Shown here piece by piece: positions 17,095 through 26,141 of a DNA stretch of 64,000 bases (position 1 is the stretch's first letter; every line of letters starts with the position of its first letter). Both the position numbers and the translations under genes were made by a program. Location of the stretch: contig JBCCHB010000016.1 in assembly GCA_039028975.1 (NCBI GenBank), positions 82,797 through 146,796 on the forward strand, read 5' to 3'. The notes beneath the pieces are model-generated. The model saw only the letters and a program-made list of their open reading frames with translations, did not search any database and was not told the DNA's origin. The DNA comes from JAHBNG01 sp039028975 (GTDB taxonomy: Bacteria; Chloroflexota; Anaerolineae; Caldilineales; Caldilineaceae).

Positions 17095-17912
17095 TGGCAA
17101 TAGCGAAAGGTCTGGCCTTTCTTTTGTTGCTATGTCTATCGGGATGTGCAATGATTCAGCCAGTCGCTCTCTCTGAGCAGCCCGCACAAACAGAGGTGGA
17201 ACAAACCACAATGTCAGACCGAGTAGACCCACAGACGCAAGATTTCGATGGTCGTGTGCCACGACTCGAAGAGGCCGACGAACTAGCTTGGTCGTATGAG
17301 ACCATCGATCTAAATGGCACCACAATCGAATATGCCACGCTGCTGCCGCCCAATTTTGACCCAGCTGGCGAGTATCCGCTGCTGCTTGCATTGCCTCCCG
17401 GTGGACAGGATAAAAACATGGTCAACGCAGGAATCGACACTTTTTGGCAGCGAGGTGCCCTCTACGGCTTTGTCATCGTGAGTCCGGTGAAACCAAGTGG
17501 TACCAGCTACATGAGGGATGGTTCTCTGATTTTACCCGAGTTTGTGGCATTTCTGCACGAAACCTATACCATTGCTGGGGGCAAACCCCATCTTGGCGGG
17601 GTCAGCAATGGAGGCATCAGCACCTTCAAGGCTGGTTTAGAACATCCCGAACTTTATCGGTCACTAACCGTTCTCCCCGGTTATGCTGCGGCCGATTCGA
17701 ATCTGTCAACGTTGAGCGAACTTAAGGTCACCCTGTATGTGGGCGAGCATGATGGGCGCTGGGTCACGAGCAGCCAGCGCACCTATGACGCGTTGGTCGC
17801 AGCAAACCATAATGACCCGCTTTTGGAGATCTTTCCAAACGAAGGACATGTGATCCAATCGCTAACGGGGAATGGCGTGGGGCAGATCTTTGAGCGATTG
17901 CTTCAAGAATAG
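17094..17912 (+). CDS. Lipoprotein alpha/beta hydrolase (esterase/PHB depolymerase-like)
   Basis: A 272-residue protein with a lipoprotein signal: hydrophobic residues 7-15 and lipobox LSGC with Cys18, so it is predicted to be anchored outside the membrane. The hydrolase part shows PLLLALPPGGQDK, nucleophile elbow GGVSNGG, a likely acid in VGEHDGRW and a base in NEGHVIQ. Esterase_D/PHB-depolymerase-like proteins share this layout. Its ATG overlaps the stop of the DUF427 gene by one base. Confidence 0.78.
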   Translation: MAIAKGLAFLLLLCLSGCAMIQPVALSEQPAQTEVEQTTMSDRVDPQTQDFDGRVPRLEEADELAWSYETIDLNGTTIEYATLLPPNFDPAGEYPLLLALPPGGQDKNMVNAGIDTFWQRGALYGFVIVSPVKPSGTSYMRDGSLILPEFVAFLHETYTIAGGKPHLGGVSNGGISTFKAGLEHPELYRSLTVLPGYAAADSNLSTLSELKVTLYVGEHDGRWVTSSQRTYDALVAANHNDPLLEIFPNEGHVIQSLTGNGVGQIFERLLQE

Positions 17913-17924
17913 TTAGTACATCGT

Positions 17925-18176
17925 ATGCAGAAATTTACAACAATATACAATCGTGCCGCAAAGAGAAAAGGTGGCGTGGATGCACTTGACGCATTACTCA
18001 ATGAGCATTCATATTCTACTGATTTGACCCAGATTCCTGACGATCGATATCTAGCAGAGATGACCAAACGTGTATTCAGCGCTGGTTTTGTTTGGAATAA
18101 GTATTATGATGAAATCACAACAAAAGACAATCCTATCTTATCCCCAACTGCTCCATTATCGACGGACTGTCTCTGA
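17925..18176 (+). pseudogene. Truncated DNA-3-methyladenine glycosylase I-like gene
   Basis: Residues 1-56 (KFTTIYNRAAKRKGG, then DALLNEHSYS, IPDDRYLAEMTKRVFSAGF) match the start of the DNA-3-methyladenine glycosylase I family, which is normally about 190-200 residues. Similarity ends at FVW near base 18095, where the DNA switches to the 5' end of the DUF1684 gene in another frame. The remaining 26 codons are out-of-frame DUF1684 sequence. A deletion seems to have joined the two genes, removing the catalytic part. Confidence 0.65.
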
Positions 18177-18747
18177 TATGTATGCAGGAGTGCGAAACTC
18201 CGAATTGACCCCAGCACAGACGTGGGTGCAGTGGAAACAGAATCGAGATCAACTCTTTGGACATCACCCCCAAACCGCACTCGATTCAGACCAGTTAGCC
18301 CAATTTCGCGGGCTGAACTACTATCCATATGATCCAAAGTGGCGTTTTGAGGCCCACCTTGATACAGATGTCGATCCAGAGGTGATTCCCATCGATACGG
18401 ATGTAGATGGGACAATTCGTGCTCAACGCGTTGGGTACGTATCTTTGGCGCTAGCCAAGCAAAAAATTTCGCTTTCGATCTTTTGGCTGCTTGGTTATGG
18501 TGGTGGAGTCTTTCTCCCCTTCCGGGATGCCACAAATGGGGAGACGACTTACGGCGGCGGTCGTTACCTTCTTGATACCATCAAACATGCTGATTTGGGT
18601 CAATCGCCCGATGGTAAGCTCGTCCTCGATTTCAACTATGCCTATAATCCGTCTTGCGCCTATAATCACCGCTGGTCGTGTCCACTAGCCCCGCCTGAGA
18701 ATTGGTTGTCCATGGCAGTTCCCGTTGGTGAGAAAAAGTTGCAGTAA
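18106..18747 (+). CDS. DUF1684 domain protein
   Basis: About 213 residues. Family features include TPAQTWVQWKQNRDQLFGHH, FRGLNYYPYDP, the LLGYGGGVFLPFRDATNG core, TYGGGRYLLDT and the C-terminal YNPSCAYNHRWSCPLAPPEN. These are typical of DUF1684, a family without assigned function. The start is uncertain because the 5' end lies at the deletion junction; ATG 18106 or 18109 are candidates with a weak GGA upstream, and an upstream promoter may have been lost. Confidence 0.75.
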   Translation: MMKSQQKTILSYPQLLHYRRTVSDMYAGVRNSELTPAQTWVQWKQNRDQLFGHHPQTALDSDQLAQFRGLNYYPYDPKWRFEAHLDTDVDPEVIPIDTDVDGTIRAQRVGYVSLALAKQKISLSIFWLLGYGGGVFLPFRDATNGETTYGGGRYLLDTIKHADLGQSPDGKLVLDFNYAYNPSCAYNHRWSCPLAPPENWLSMAVPVGEKKLQ

Positions 18748-18877
18748 CCATTTCTGATAATTTAGGAACGAGAACTAAATAATTTGGTCATTTGACGGGG
18801 TGAAACCCGATTGAAACGCGCAAGTTACCTAAGACCCATTCCTTAACTGCAGCCAGCCGCTACCCATCGTCTGCCCC

Positions 18878-20029
18878 TTAGAATAGATTGACGTTCCCTT
18901 GAGCCTGGACTCGGAAGGTATCGTATTCCAGGTGTGGGTCGTCGATGGATATGCTATAGGGCATGGTATCACCGGGTGGGAGAGCCTGGGCACCATAGAA
19001 TTGGTCAGATACTCCAACGACATGCCCATCTTCGTCATAAAATGTAATTGTCACAATGATTGAGGTGAGGCCCACGCCCTGAGTATTGCGCAATTCACCA
19101 GTTACGTTAAGTTTGTCATCATCTAATTCTGCGCGAATGACCCCAATAGGCATAAACTCAATAATACTGATCTCCTCCCAAATGAGCAGTAGCTCGTAGC
19201 TCTCAATCTGTCCACCTGGATCAGAGACCGCCAAACGGAAAGGATTGCTCTCCTCTATATCGGTTTTGGGAAATAGGGTCAGCTCTTCCTGAGCACCGAC
19301 GACATTCCCCTGATCATCCAGGAATGTTCCAATGATTTTGGCCCCATAAACCGGGAAGTTTTCTCCATTGATGATCTCACCCACGACCACAAATTCACCT
19401 GAGCCACTTTGACCGGCATGACTGCGAATATAAACTGCTTCGCGGATCGGATCCTCTGGTGGGGATGGAGGCAGCGTTGCCGTTTTGCCCGGTGTCGGCT
19501 CTACGCGCCGGGTAGGTGTGGCGGACCTAGTCGATGAACGGGTAGGCGTGGCGCGTTCTGTTGCAATGGGTGTTGTTCGCGGACGGGGCGTGGCTGTGGG
19601 CGTTCTTGTATTTGTTGCTTTCGTAGTGGCTGGAGTCGCTGCTGAGGTGCGGGTTCTTGTGGCCCTAACCGTTGCAGTTCGAGTGGTTGCTGGCTGGTTT
19701 GTCGCTCTCGTCCCGCGGAGAATTGGCGTTCCTGAGAGAGGTGTACTCCCAATGGCTGGAACGGTGCCTGAGGGCGAGACAGTTCCGCTAATTGAGGTCG
19801 TTCCCGTCAGGCTAGATGTGCTGGTAATCGCCAGTGAAGCATCTGCCTGTGGAAGCGCTGCAACCTGAACAGGTGTCACTGTTGGCGCGGCCGTGGAGGC
19901 CTGAGAATTTGTATACGCCGTGATCACTTCCCAGATGGTCGGTTTGCGGTCTGGATGACGCGGAAATGAAGCGCAACCAATAAGTAGACAAGAAATAAGA
20001 CAAACAGCTACGATGGCTCTCAGATTCAT
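18878..20029 (-). CDS. Lipoprotein with T/P/R-rich linker and FxLYD-like domains
   Basis: About 383 residues. A lipoprotein signal (LISCLLIGC, Cys19) is followed by a long low-complexity linker (residues ~65-185) of Thr, Pro, Ser, Ala and Arg, and then two beta domains. The first starts VVGEIINGENFPVYGAKII; the second has VTGELRNTQGVGLTSIIVTI. Both resemble FxLYD domains of surface lipoproteins. ATG 20029 was chosen for its GAAAGGGGA ribosome site. Probably a cell-surface protein with a spacer; binding partner unknown. Confidence 0.75.
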   Translation of the reverse strand: MNLRAIVAVCLISCLLIGCASFPRHPDRKPTIWEVITAYTNSQASTAAPTVTPVQVAALPQADASLAITSTSSLTGTTSISGTVSPSGTVPAIGSTPLSGTPILRGTRATNQPATTRTATVRATRTRTSAATPATTKATNTRTPTATPRPRTTPIATERATPTRSSTRSATPTRRVEPTPGKTATLPPSPPEDPIREAVYIRSHAGQSGSGEFVVVGEIINGENFPVYGAKIIGTFLDDQGNVVGAQEELTLFPKTDIEESNPFRLAVSDPGGQIESYELLLIWEEISIIEFMPIGVIRAELDDDKLNVTGELRNTQGVGLTSIIVTITFYDEDGHVVGVSDQFYGAQALPPGDTMPYSISIDDPHLEYDTFRVQAQGNVNLF

Positions 20030-20058
20030 AAAAGCGTCCCCTTTCAAGTGATGACTGG

Positions 20059-21720
20059 CTAAGTATGACTCTCTTCCTGGTTCGTCTTCTGCTGAGGTAA
20101 GGAAAAGACGAATCGGCTTCCCTGGCCAGGAGCACTTTCAACCCTCACATCCCCTCCCAACTTTTTGGCAATACGCTTGACAATGACCAGACCCAATCCA
20201 TGCCCTTGCCCCTGTCTGCGCTTGATCTTTGGGTAGGGAGTGAAGAGCTTTGCCTGCTCCTCTGATGTCAAACCTTCACCCTGATCTTGAATCCAGTAGT
20301 GAACCATTCCCTTTTCATCCACTTCACTACCCAGCTTCAATTGAGGTGGCACCCCTCCATACTTCAGTCCATTGGTTAGATAATTGTGCCATATACTTTC
20401 TACCCACGGGCTGTAGCCAAGGGCATTATGCCACTCGCTCGGCACCTTGATCCTAGCATCTTTTTCACGGATGTCAACCTCAAGTTGCAGGAGTACCTTT
20501 GAAAGAATGGCCGGCATGTCAAGTCCATTGATGGGGATATCCTCCATGGAGCGCACACGCGCCAACAAAAGGAGGCTTTCAATGATCCGACTCATCCGTC
20601 TGCTCTGGAGCAAGATTATGTCTAGATGACTCTCGACCTCTCGTAGGGACATCTCAGGAAAGCGCTCCCGAAGATCGTCTGCAAAACTAAGAAAATGAGT
20701 AATGGGGTTTTTCAGGTCGTGGGCAACGGTTCCCGAATAGGCATCTAGGTCAGCATTCTGGCGCTCGAGCTCTTGATTCTGTTCTCTAAGTTCTTCGAAC
20801 AATGTCGCATTTTCAATCGCTACGGCAGCAGACCCAGCAAGTGTTTCCACAAGCATCTGATCCTCTTCGATATTATTCAGATCTGCTGGGTTGACCACTT
20901 GCAGAACACCCAGCAACTTATCGTGGCTACGCAAGGGAACAGTCGTCATAGAAGTCGTGGTAAAGTGAAGAGCATTGTCGGTCTTGGGAGAGAAACGGCT
21001 GTCCTGGCTGACATCAGTCACAACCTGGCTCTTGCCGTGGGTGGCTACCCAGCCTGCGATTCCTTCCGTCACGGGTATGCTTAACGTTTCTGGAGGGACA
21101 AGGTTACCCCTTGAATAGACGGCGGCACAGCTCAGATATTTTTTAGCCCCTTTCTCCAAAAGCCAAACCGTGCTCCCTTCGGCATTGATGATTTGAGCAA
21201 TTGTGGTCACCAATTGGTTGCACACTTCTGTCAAGTCAAAGGTTGAGGTAAGAAGTTGGCTAATGCGATTGAGGAGCATCAGGTTTCGGTTGAGACGCTG
21301 GGTTTTTATCCTTTCCTCTTCTAGTTCTCTAAGCAACCGCTCTTGTTCCATGGCTTGGTGAATGGCTGCTGGAAGCTGATTGATATAATGGCGTCCTTCA
21401 TCTTGGATGATATAGTGGCGAACGCCACTTGCATAGGCTTGACGCGTCTCTTCTGGATCGCTTGCCGATGCGACAACGATCACTGGTATGGAAATGCCTT
21501 GCCCTTGCAGCAAATTGAGCATCTCCAGGCATGTGTATCCCGGCATCTTTTGATTGAGAATAATTAGATCATACTCACCCTCTTGGAGCCAAGCAAGGGC
21601 CAATTCAAAGCCACCAACAGCCTGAACTGCATACCCTAACTGCCCCAAATGTTGTTGCCAAAATTGGGATTCATCTTCATCGTTTTCAATGTATATCACA
21701 GAGCCGTTGAGGGTTATCAC
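20059..21720 (-). CDS. Hybrid sensor histidine kinase (degenerate receiver-GAF-kinase)
   Basis: A 553-residue soluble protein. Residues ~7-120 are a receiver-like fold, but the phospho-acceptor Asp is Asn56 (DLIILNQKMPG), the acidic pocket reads IENDED and the switch Lys appears replaced by Gln in HYIIQDEG. Residues ~160-310 are a GAF domain; ~310-340 coiled coil. The kinase core follows: H box TVAHDLKNPITH, N box NYLTNGLKYGG, G1 DQGEGL and G2 GQGHGLGLVIVK. The start is GTG 21720 without a clear ribosome site. No partner regulator lies next to it; the kinase may act on a regulator elsewhere. Confidence 0.87.
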   Translation of the reverse strand: MITLNGSVIYIENDEDESQFWQQHLGQLGYAVQAVGGFELALAWLQEGEYDLIILNQKMPGYTCLEMLNLLQGQGISIPVIVVASASDPEETRQAYASGVRHYIIQDEGRHYINQLPAAIHQAMEQERLLRELEEERIKTQRLNRNLMLLNRISQLLTSTFDLTEVCNQLVTTIAQIINAEGSTVWLLEKGAKKYLSCAAVYSRGNLVPPETLSIPVTEGIAGWVATHGKSQVVTDVSQDSRFSPKTDNALHFTTTSMTTVPLRSHDKLLGVLQVVNPADLNNIEEDQMLVETLAGSAAVAIENATLFEELREQNQELERQNADLDAYSGTVAHDLKNPITHFLSFADDLRERFPEMSLREVESHLDIILLQSRRMSRIIESLLLLARVRSMEDIPINGLDMPAILSKVLLQLEVDIREKDARIKVPSEWHNALGYSPWVESIWHNYLTNGLKYGGVPPQLKLGSEVDEKGMVHYWIQDQGEGLTSEEQAKLFTPYPKIKRRQGQGHGLGLVIVKRIAKKLGGDVRVESAPGQGSRFVFSLPQQKTNQEESHT

Positions 21721-21748
21721 AAATGGAATTGGCCTACTTATATACTAC

Positions 21749-24427
21749 TTATTCACCTAAACGAATAACATTCTCTATCGATTGTTCAAAGGTATCATCA
21801 TGGCTAATGACAAAGAGCTGCTGAAACCCCTTGACTTCCAGAATTTGCCGAGCCAATGATTCCCGCCTTGTTGCATCTAGATTGGTCGTTGGCTCGTCAA
21901 AGAATGCAATATCAATATTGCTCATCTCGCGTAGCAATGCAAGGCGCACAGAGAGTGCTGCACTCATCTGCTCACCACCAGAGAGTTGTGGAAAGTGTCG
22001 AGATCGCCCATCGACCTCCAATTGAATGCTATACTCCTCATCCCAACTAAGGTGACGACTATAATCCTGCATCAGGTCGCCAAAAATTTGGTTGGCACCG
22101 CTACTAACCTGTTGGATTAATGTACGTGTAATATAAGGACCAGCTTGACGAAGATACGTGCGGATTGTCTCTAATGAATCGGCTTGATAAGCCAACTTGG
22201 TCCGTTGCGCCACTATAGTCTGTTGTTCTGCCTCCATGGCCTGCAGACGCCCAACCTCGGCTTCATCTCTCTGTTGGTCACTCTGTAGCAAGCGGCTCTG
22301 AGCTTGCGTGGATACAGCTTCGGTCCGAATATCTTCTGCCTCTTTTTGCAAGGCCTGGAACGCTTCGTCGTTAAACTGTCCGGCAAGATTCTGTAAGCGT
22401 TCAGCTGTTTCCACCTGTTTGCTTTGGAGAGACTCTTCTTCCTCTTGAAGAGTAATGACGTTTTGCTTACGCAAATCTAAGGATGCTGCTGTCTGTTGAT
22501 GAGCCAGAACGGCCTGATAAGCGGACTGTGAACGAGCCAATGTCTCTTGTACGCTACCGATGGCTTGATCCAACCCCGAAAATGCTTGAAGCTGATCAGC
22601 TACTTCGGTTCTATTTTTGCTTTCGTTCTCTTTCTTTGCAGATAGCTTGCCAAGTAACTGGTTTACTTGCTCACGCTGTGAGATCTTGTCAAGGGCCAAC
22701 GCTTGTCGCTGGCGAGGATTCCCTAGCTCCTCTAAAGATTTTTGTGTGCGCTCCAGTTGAGGGATCTCCCCTTCCAATGTCTCGATTTGGCTCTGCTGTC
22801 TGTTCAAATGGTCCGTACATTCATGGGCTTCTGTGCGGACTGTCTGTAATTCCTCGGGACGGGGTAACTGCCTAAGTTGGAGATCCAGACCACCCAACTG
22901 ACTCTGCCCTGCTTCGAGCTGTGTCTTGGCTTCTTCTTCTTCCTTGCGGGTGGTCGAATATGCTTGGCGCAACTCCTTCAGCCTGGCCTCATTCCGCTGC
23001 ATAAGTGCCTGGCGATGCGATGCACTTAACGGCTGTTCGCAGACGGGGCAGGCGGCTGTATCCACATTCTGTAGAGAGCTAACTTGCTCTTTTAGAGACT
23101 CTGCTTCAACTTGATACTGACCCATTGCGTGGCTAAATTGGGGCAGGCGATCTTGCTGAACCTTTAGATGGTCATTCAATCGCTGGCGCTTTTCTGCCAA
23201 ATCAGCTTGACCAGCGAGCTGTGTTTCCAGTTTGTTTTGGCGATGCTGGAGTTGGCTGAGCCTTTTTTCTAGTGTGGGTAAGTCCCGTTGTAAGTCAGTT
23301 AACTGAATCCGTTTCCGCTCTAGTGCCTCCTGCTCTTTTTCCAGCTTCTCTTGTTGTTGTACGGCTTCGGCCAGATCGGTTACAAGCTGCTGGGCTGCCT
23401 CAATCTCCGTCAGCGTACGGCTTTGGACCTCTATTTCCATCTCCACCCTAGCAATCACCTGGCTGATCTGGTTCTGCTTTACCTCTAGCTTCTGCCGCTC
23501 CTGCTGTTGTTTTCCTAAGGCTGTTTGCTCATTCTGGGCCTGTTGATACGCTTCGTAGCCAGCTTGGTTGTCTAGGACGAGCTGCTGGCTCTGCTCGGCC
23601 TCGCTTAGGGCCTCCCTGGCCCCCTTGATCTCCCGGGTCAATGAACTCAACCTTTGGGTTAACTGACGGCCCTCCTCTTGGGCCAGGATAATCTCTTTCT
23701 GGATCGCACTTTCGGCCTCAATACGCACTTGCAACGTATCAAGCTGGGTTTTATATTGGCTCTGCTGCTCTTCTAGCTCTGCCAACCTTTTGGCTCGCGC
23801 GGCAACTTGGGTCTGCAACTCGGGCAAACGTTCTAGCCGAGTCTCAATTTCTTTGAGGCTAAGATCCATTGTCTGAATCTGGTCACGCAAAATGCGCCCC
23901 GGTTCGCGGAGTTTATCGGCCGCTTCCTTGTACTCTTCCACCTGGAGAAGGGTATCAAATGCTTTCTTGCGTGCACTGGCTGCTTGGAGAAACGCGGCTG
24001 TCAGAGTCCCTTGGGGGACACCAACTGCGTCAGTAAAAAGGGCAGTTAAATCGGCGGCTGGATCAACCTGCATATGCTCTTTCAGGAAAGTCAGTACATC
24101 GCTCTTCCCTTCGCAGATTTTGCCATTAAGTTCTGGATCAAAGACATAATACTGATTGCTACCGCCACAACGTCTGGTGATCTCATAGCGTCGCTCATCC
24201 AGGTCACTCAGTATTGTTACCGTAACGGTGGCCGTTTTGGCACCCTCCCGCACAAAGTCAGCTTGCCGGTAATTCATAGAGTCAAAGAGGGCAAAGCCGA
24301 TGGCTTCTAAGATAGTACTTTTTCCAGCTCCGTTCGCGCCAACAATGGCGTTAGTCCCTGGCGTAAACTCAAATTTGGCTTCGTTGTAGCTTTTGGTATT
24401 TTCCAGTGCCAACTTTAGGATCTGCAT
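21749..24427 (-). CDS. sbcC: SbcC/Rad50-type SMC-like ATPase
   Basis: An 892-residue protein with a split ABC ATPase: Walker A GANGAGKST near residue 32, ABC signature LSGGEQMSAALSVRLALL and Walker B DIAFFDEPTTNLD at the C terminus. Between them is a very long coiled coil interrupted by a zinc hook, CPVCEQPL. Together with SbcD it forms the Mre11-Rad50-like nuclease that resects breaks and cuts hairpins. Its ATG follows the sbcD stop by 3 bases, with GGAG upstream, so the two are co-translated. Confidence 0.93.
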   Translation of the reverse strand: MQILKLALENTKSYNEAKFEFTPGTNAIVGANGAGKSTILEAIGFALFDSMNYRQADFVREGAKTATVTVTILSDLDERRYEITRRCGGSNQYYVFDPELNGKICEGKSDVLTFLKEHMQVDPAADLTALFTDAVGVPQGTLTAAFLQAASARKKAFDTLLQVEEYKEAADKLREPGRILRDQIQTMDLSLKEIETRLERLPELQTQVAARAKRLAELEEQQSQYKTQLDTLQVRIEAESAIQKEIILAQEEGRQLTQRLSSLTREIKGAREALSEAEQSQQLVLDNQAGYEAYQQAQNEQTALGKQQQERQKLEVKQNQISQVIARVEMEIEVQSRTLTEIEAAQQLVTDLAEAVQQQEKLEKEQEALERKRIQLTDLQRDLPTLEKRLSQLQHRQNKLETQLAGQADLAEKRQRLNDHLKVQQDRLPQFSHAMGQYQVEAESLKEQVSSLQNVDTAACPVCEQPLSASHRQALMQRNEARLKELRQAYSTTRKEEEEAKTQLEAGQSQLGGLDLQLRQLPRPEELQTVRTEAHECTDHLNRQQSQIETLEGEIPQLERTQKSLEELGNPRQRQALALDKISQREQVNQLLGKLSAKKENESKNRTEVADQLQAFSGLDQAIGSVQETLARSQSAYQAVLAHQQTAASLDLRKQNVITLQEEEESLQSKQVETAERLQNLAGQFNDEAFQALQKEAEDIRTEAVSTQAQSRLLQSDQQRDEAEVGRLQAMEAEQQTIVAQRTKLAYQADSLETIRTYLRQAGPYITRTLIQQVSSGANQIFGDLMQDYSRHLSWDEEYSIQLEVDGRSRHFPQLSGGEQMSAALSVRLALLREMSNIDIAFFDEPTTNLDATRRESLARQILEVKGFQQLFVISHDDTFEQSIENVIRLGE

Positions 24428-24430
24428 GGT

Positions 24431-25768
24431 TTACTCAACTCCCTGGAGCAATTCTGACAATGTCTCTAATACATTTTCAGCTGTGCTACCCGACAGGGAG
24501 AGGTTCTTTAGGGTAATGGCCATTTTGGCCCAACTTTCGTCCTGTTCGCTGAAGCGTGCGTCCTGAGAGAAGAGCCTGGTAAGAACCTGCTGCTCCAACT
24601 CTGGACGGCTCATCCGCTCATCTGTTGTGATGTCAGTGCTCACTGAGCTACTCAGATTCCGTACTTGCAGATAGAGGGGTTTGAAGATCCGCTGCAGCAT
24701 CTCTTCAATGGGGCGTAATTCCAAGTCAGCTCGATTGAAGGGTAACACACCCATGAGCAGCAATTCAACAACCGGTGCATCATCAGCTTGAAGCCCTCTA
24801 CCTAACTGCTCCCGCTCTTCGTGGTCTCCTGCCTCTATCTCATCAATAGGAATACCCAGATCGCGTGCTTTGCGGAGCAAAAACTCCTGACAATATTCAA
24901 GCAGCGCCGCTGGGGACGGATAATGGTCGACCTTGACCGTAAAGTGATGGAAGGTACGGCGTGGATTCGCGTGAAGAGTTGCCTTATGCTTTTGCTCTTT
25001 TGCACCCTCTATGCCATCCGTATCCACCTCCACCAGATAGTAGCCCCGCTCTTTCCATTCAGCTTCTGTAAAGGAGCAGCTTTCTGGGCTGCCGGGGTTG
25101 TAGATCCAATTATCAATGTCAAAGGGTTTGTGAATGTGGCCCAAGGCGAGATAATCGACATGGGGACGAAGAACGGCTAACTGGCGATGGGTGAGGCCGC
25201 CGACCTCACTAGATAGAACGCCCTCAACACCTGTATGCGCCATAAAGATGGTATACTCGATTCCCTCATCGGGCATGGATGCCAGGGCTTCAGCATAGTC
25301 GGCAAGGGTGCGGGCTGTGCTGGACCCCATGTACTTCATCCCGTAGATCCGGCAACCCGGCACTGGATCGATATAGGCACCCCGATTGCGCTGATAGGGC
25401 AAAAGCTGGGGCGCACCCTCATCCCATTGGGGGGACAGAAGCTTCAATAGACCCTGGCGCGCTAAAAATTGAACCCAGCCTAAAAAGTGATCGTAGTACG
25501 AGAGTTCGTGATTCCCTTCTACCGCTATGCAAGGAATATCGGCCTTTTGTAGCCGACGCAGAATGCTAATCGCCAGATCCAGAGAAAGCGCGTCGATAGA
25601 GCGCTTGTGAAAGAGATCACCGGCAAGCAACACAAAATCAACCTGCTCCTCAATGGCAACGTTGATGATTGAAGAGAATGCCCGAGCAAAGTCATTAAAC
25701 CGTTCGACCCGATTGTATTGTTGGTATCCTAAATGGCAGTCAGCCACGTGTAGAAAACGGGCTTTCAT
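24431..25768 (-). CDS. sbcD: SbcD/Mre11-type exonuclease
   Basis: A 445-residue metallophosphoesterase. The five metal motifs are readable: ADCHLGY, LLAGDLFHK, VEGNHE, FMAHTG and ALGHIHKP. The C-terminal ~170 residues form the capping and SbcC-binding region. It is the nuclease subunit of the SbcCD complex. Its ATG overlaps the stop of the upstream holin-like gene by 4 bases (ATGA). Confidence 0.93.
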   Translation of the reverse strand: MKARFLHVADCHLGYQQYNRVERFNDFARAFSSIINVAIEEQVDFVLLAGDLFHKRSIDALSLDLAISILRRLQKADIPCIAVEGNHELSYYDHFLGWVQFLARQGLLKLLSPQWDEGAPQLLPYQRNRGAYIDPVPGCRIYGMKYMGSSTARTLADYAEALASMPDEGIEYTIFMAHTGVEGVLSSEVGGLTHRQLAVLRPHVDYLALGHIHKPFDIDNWIYNPGSPESCSFTEAEWKERGYYLVEVDTDGIEGAKEQKHKATLHANPRRTFHHFTVKVDHYPSPAALLEYCQEFLLRKARDLGIPIDEIEAGDHEEREQLGRGLQADDAPVVELLLMGVLPFNRADLELRPIEEMLQRIFKPLYLQVRNLSSSVSTDITTDERMSRPELEQQVLTRLFSQDARFSEQDESWAKMAITLKNLSLSGSTAENVLETLSELLQGVE

Positions 25769-26127
25769 GATTGTTTTGGTTCTTCAAATAATAGAACAGA
25801 TAGGATGGTTGTGATAAGACTAATGATAATACTCGCACCCAATGCCCACCAGAAACTATCGACACGTAAAGACTCTCCAACCAACTCACTAACCAGGACC
25901 AGCATCAATGCATTGACAATGAACTTAAAGAGTCCTAGCGTAAGAATGTAAAAAGGGCAAGTCAAAAATGCAATAATCGGTCTGACCAACGCATTGATCA
26001 GACCGAAAATTAGTGCTACAAATAGTAGGCTTTGAACATTTTGTGACAGATGGATTCCGTTCAAAAATGCCCCGGCACCCCAAAGTGCTGCGGCATTGAT
26101 GACAATCCGAAGGAGAAATTCTCTCAA
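25765..26127 (-). CDS. Phage holin family IV-like four-TM membrane protein
   Basis: A 120-residue protein with four hydrophobic segments (for example WWALGASIIISLITTILS at the end) and the characteristic GLINALVRPIIAFLTCPFYIL stretch (split: GLINALVRPI, then FLTCPFYILTLG). It belongs to the widely distributed mycobacterial four-TM holin/YvlD-like family, whose cellular role in non-phage contexts is unclear. The start is TTG 26127. It overlaps sbcD by 4 bases. Confidence 0.8.
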   Translation of the reverse strand: MREFLLRIVINAAALWGAGAFLNGIHLSQNVQSLLFVALIFGLINALVRPIIAFLTCPFYILTLGLFKFIVNALMLVLVSELVGESLRVDSFWWALGASIIISLITTILSVLLFEEPKQS

Positions 26128-26141
26128 TATAGTACCTGGTG

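Noticed and set aside
19485..19868. Plus-strand 127-codon frame full of Val and Ala
   Set aside because: It is the complement of the Thr/Pro/Arg-rich linker of the minus-strand lipoprotein gene.
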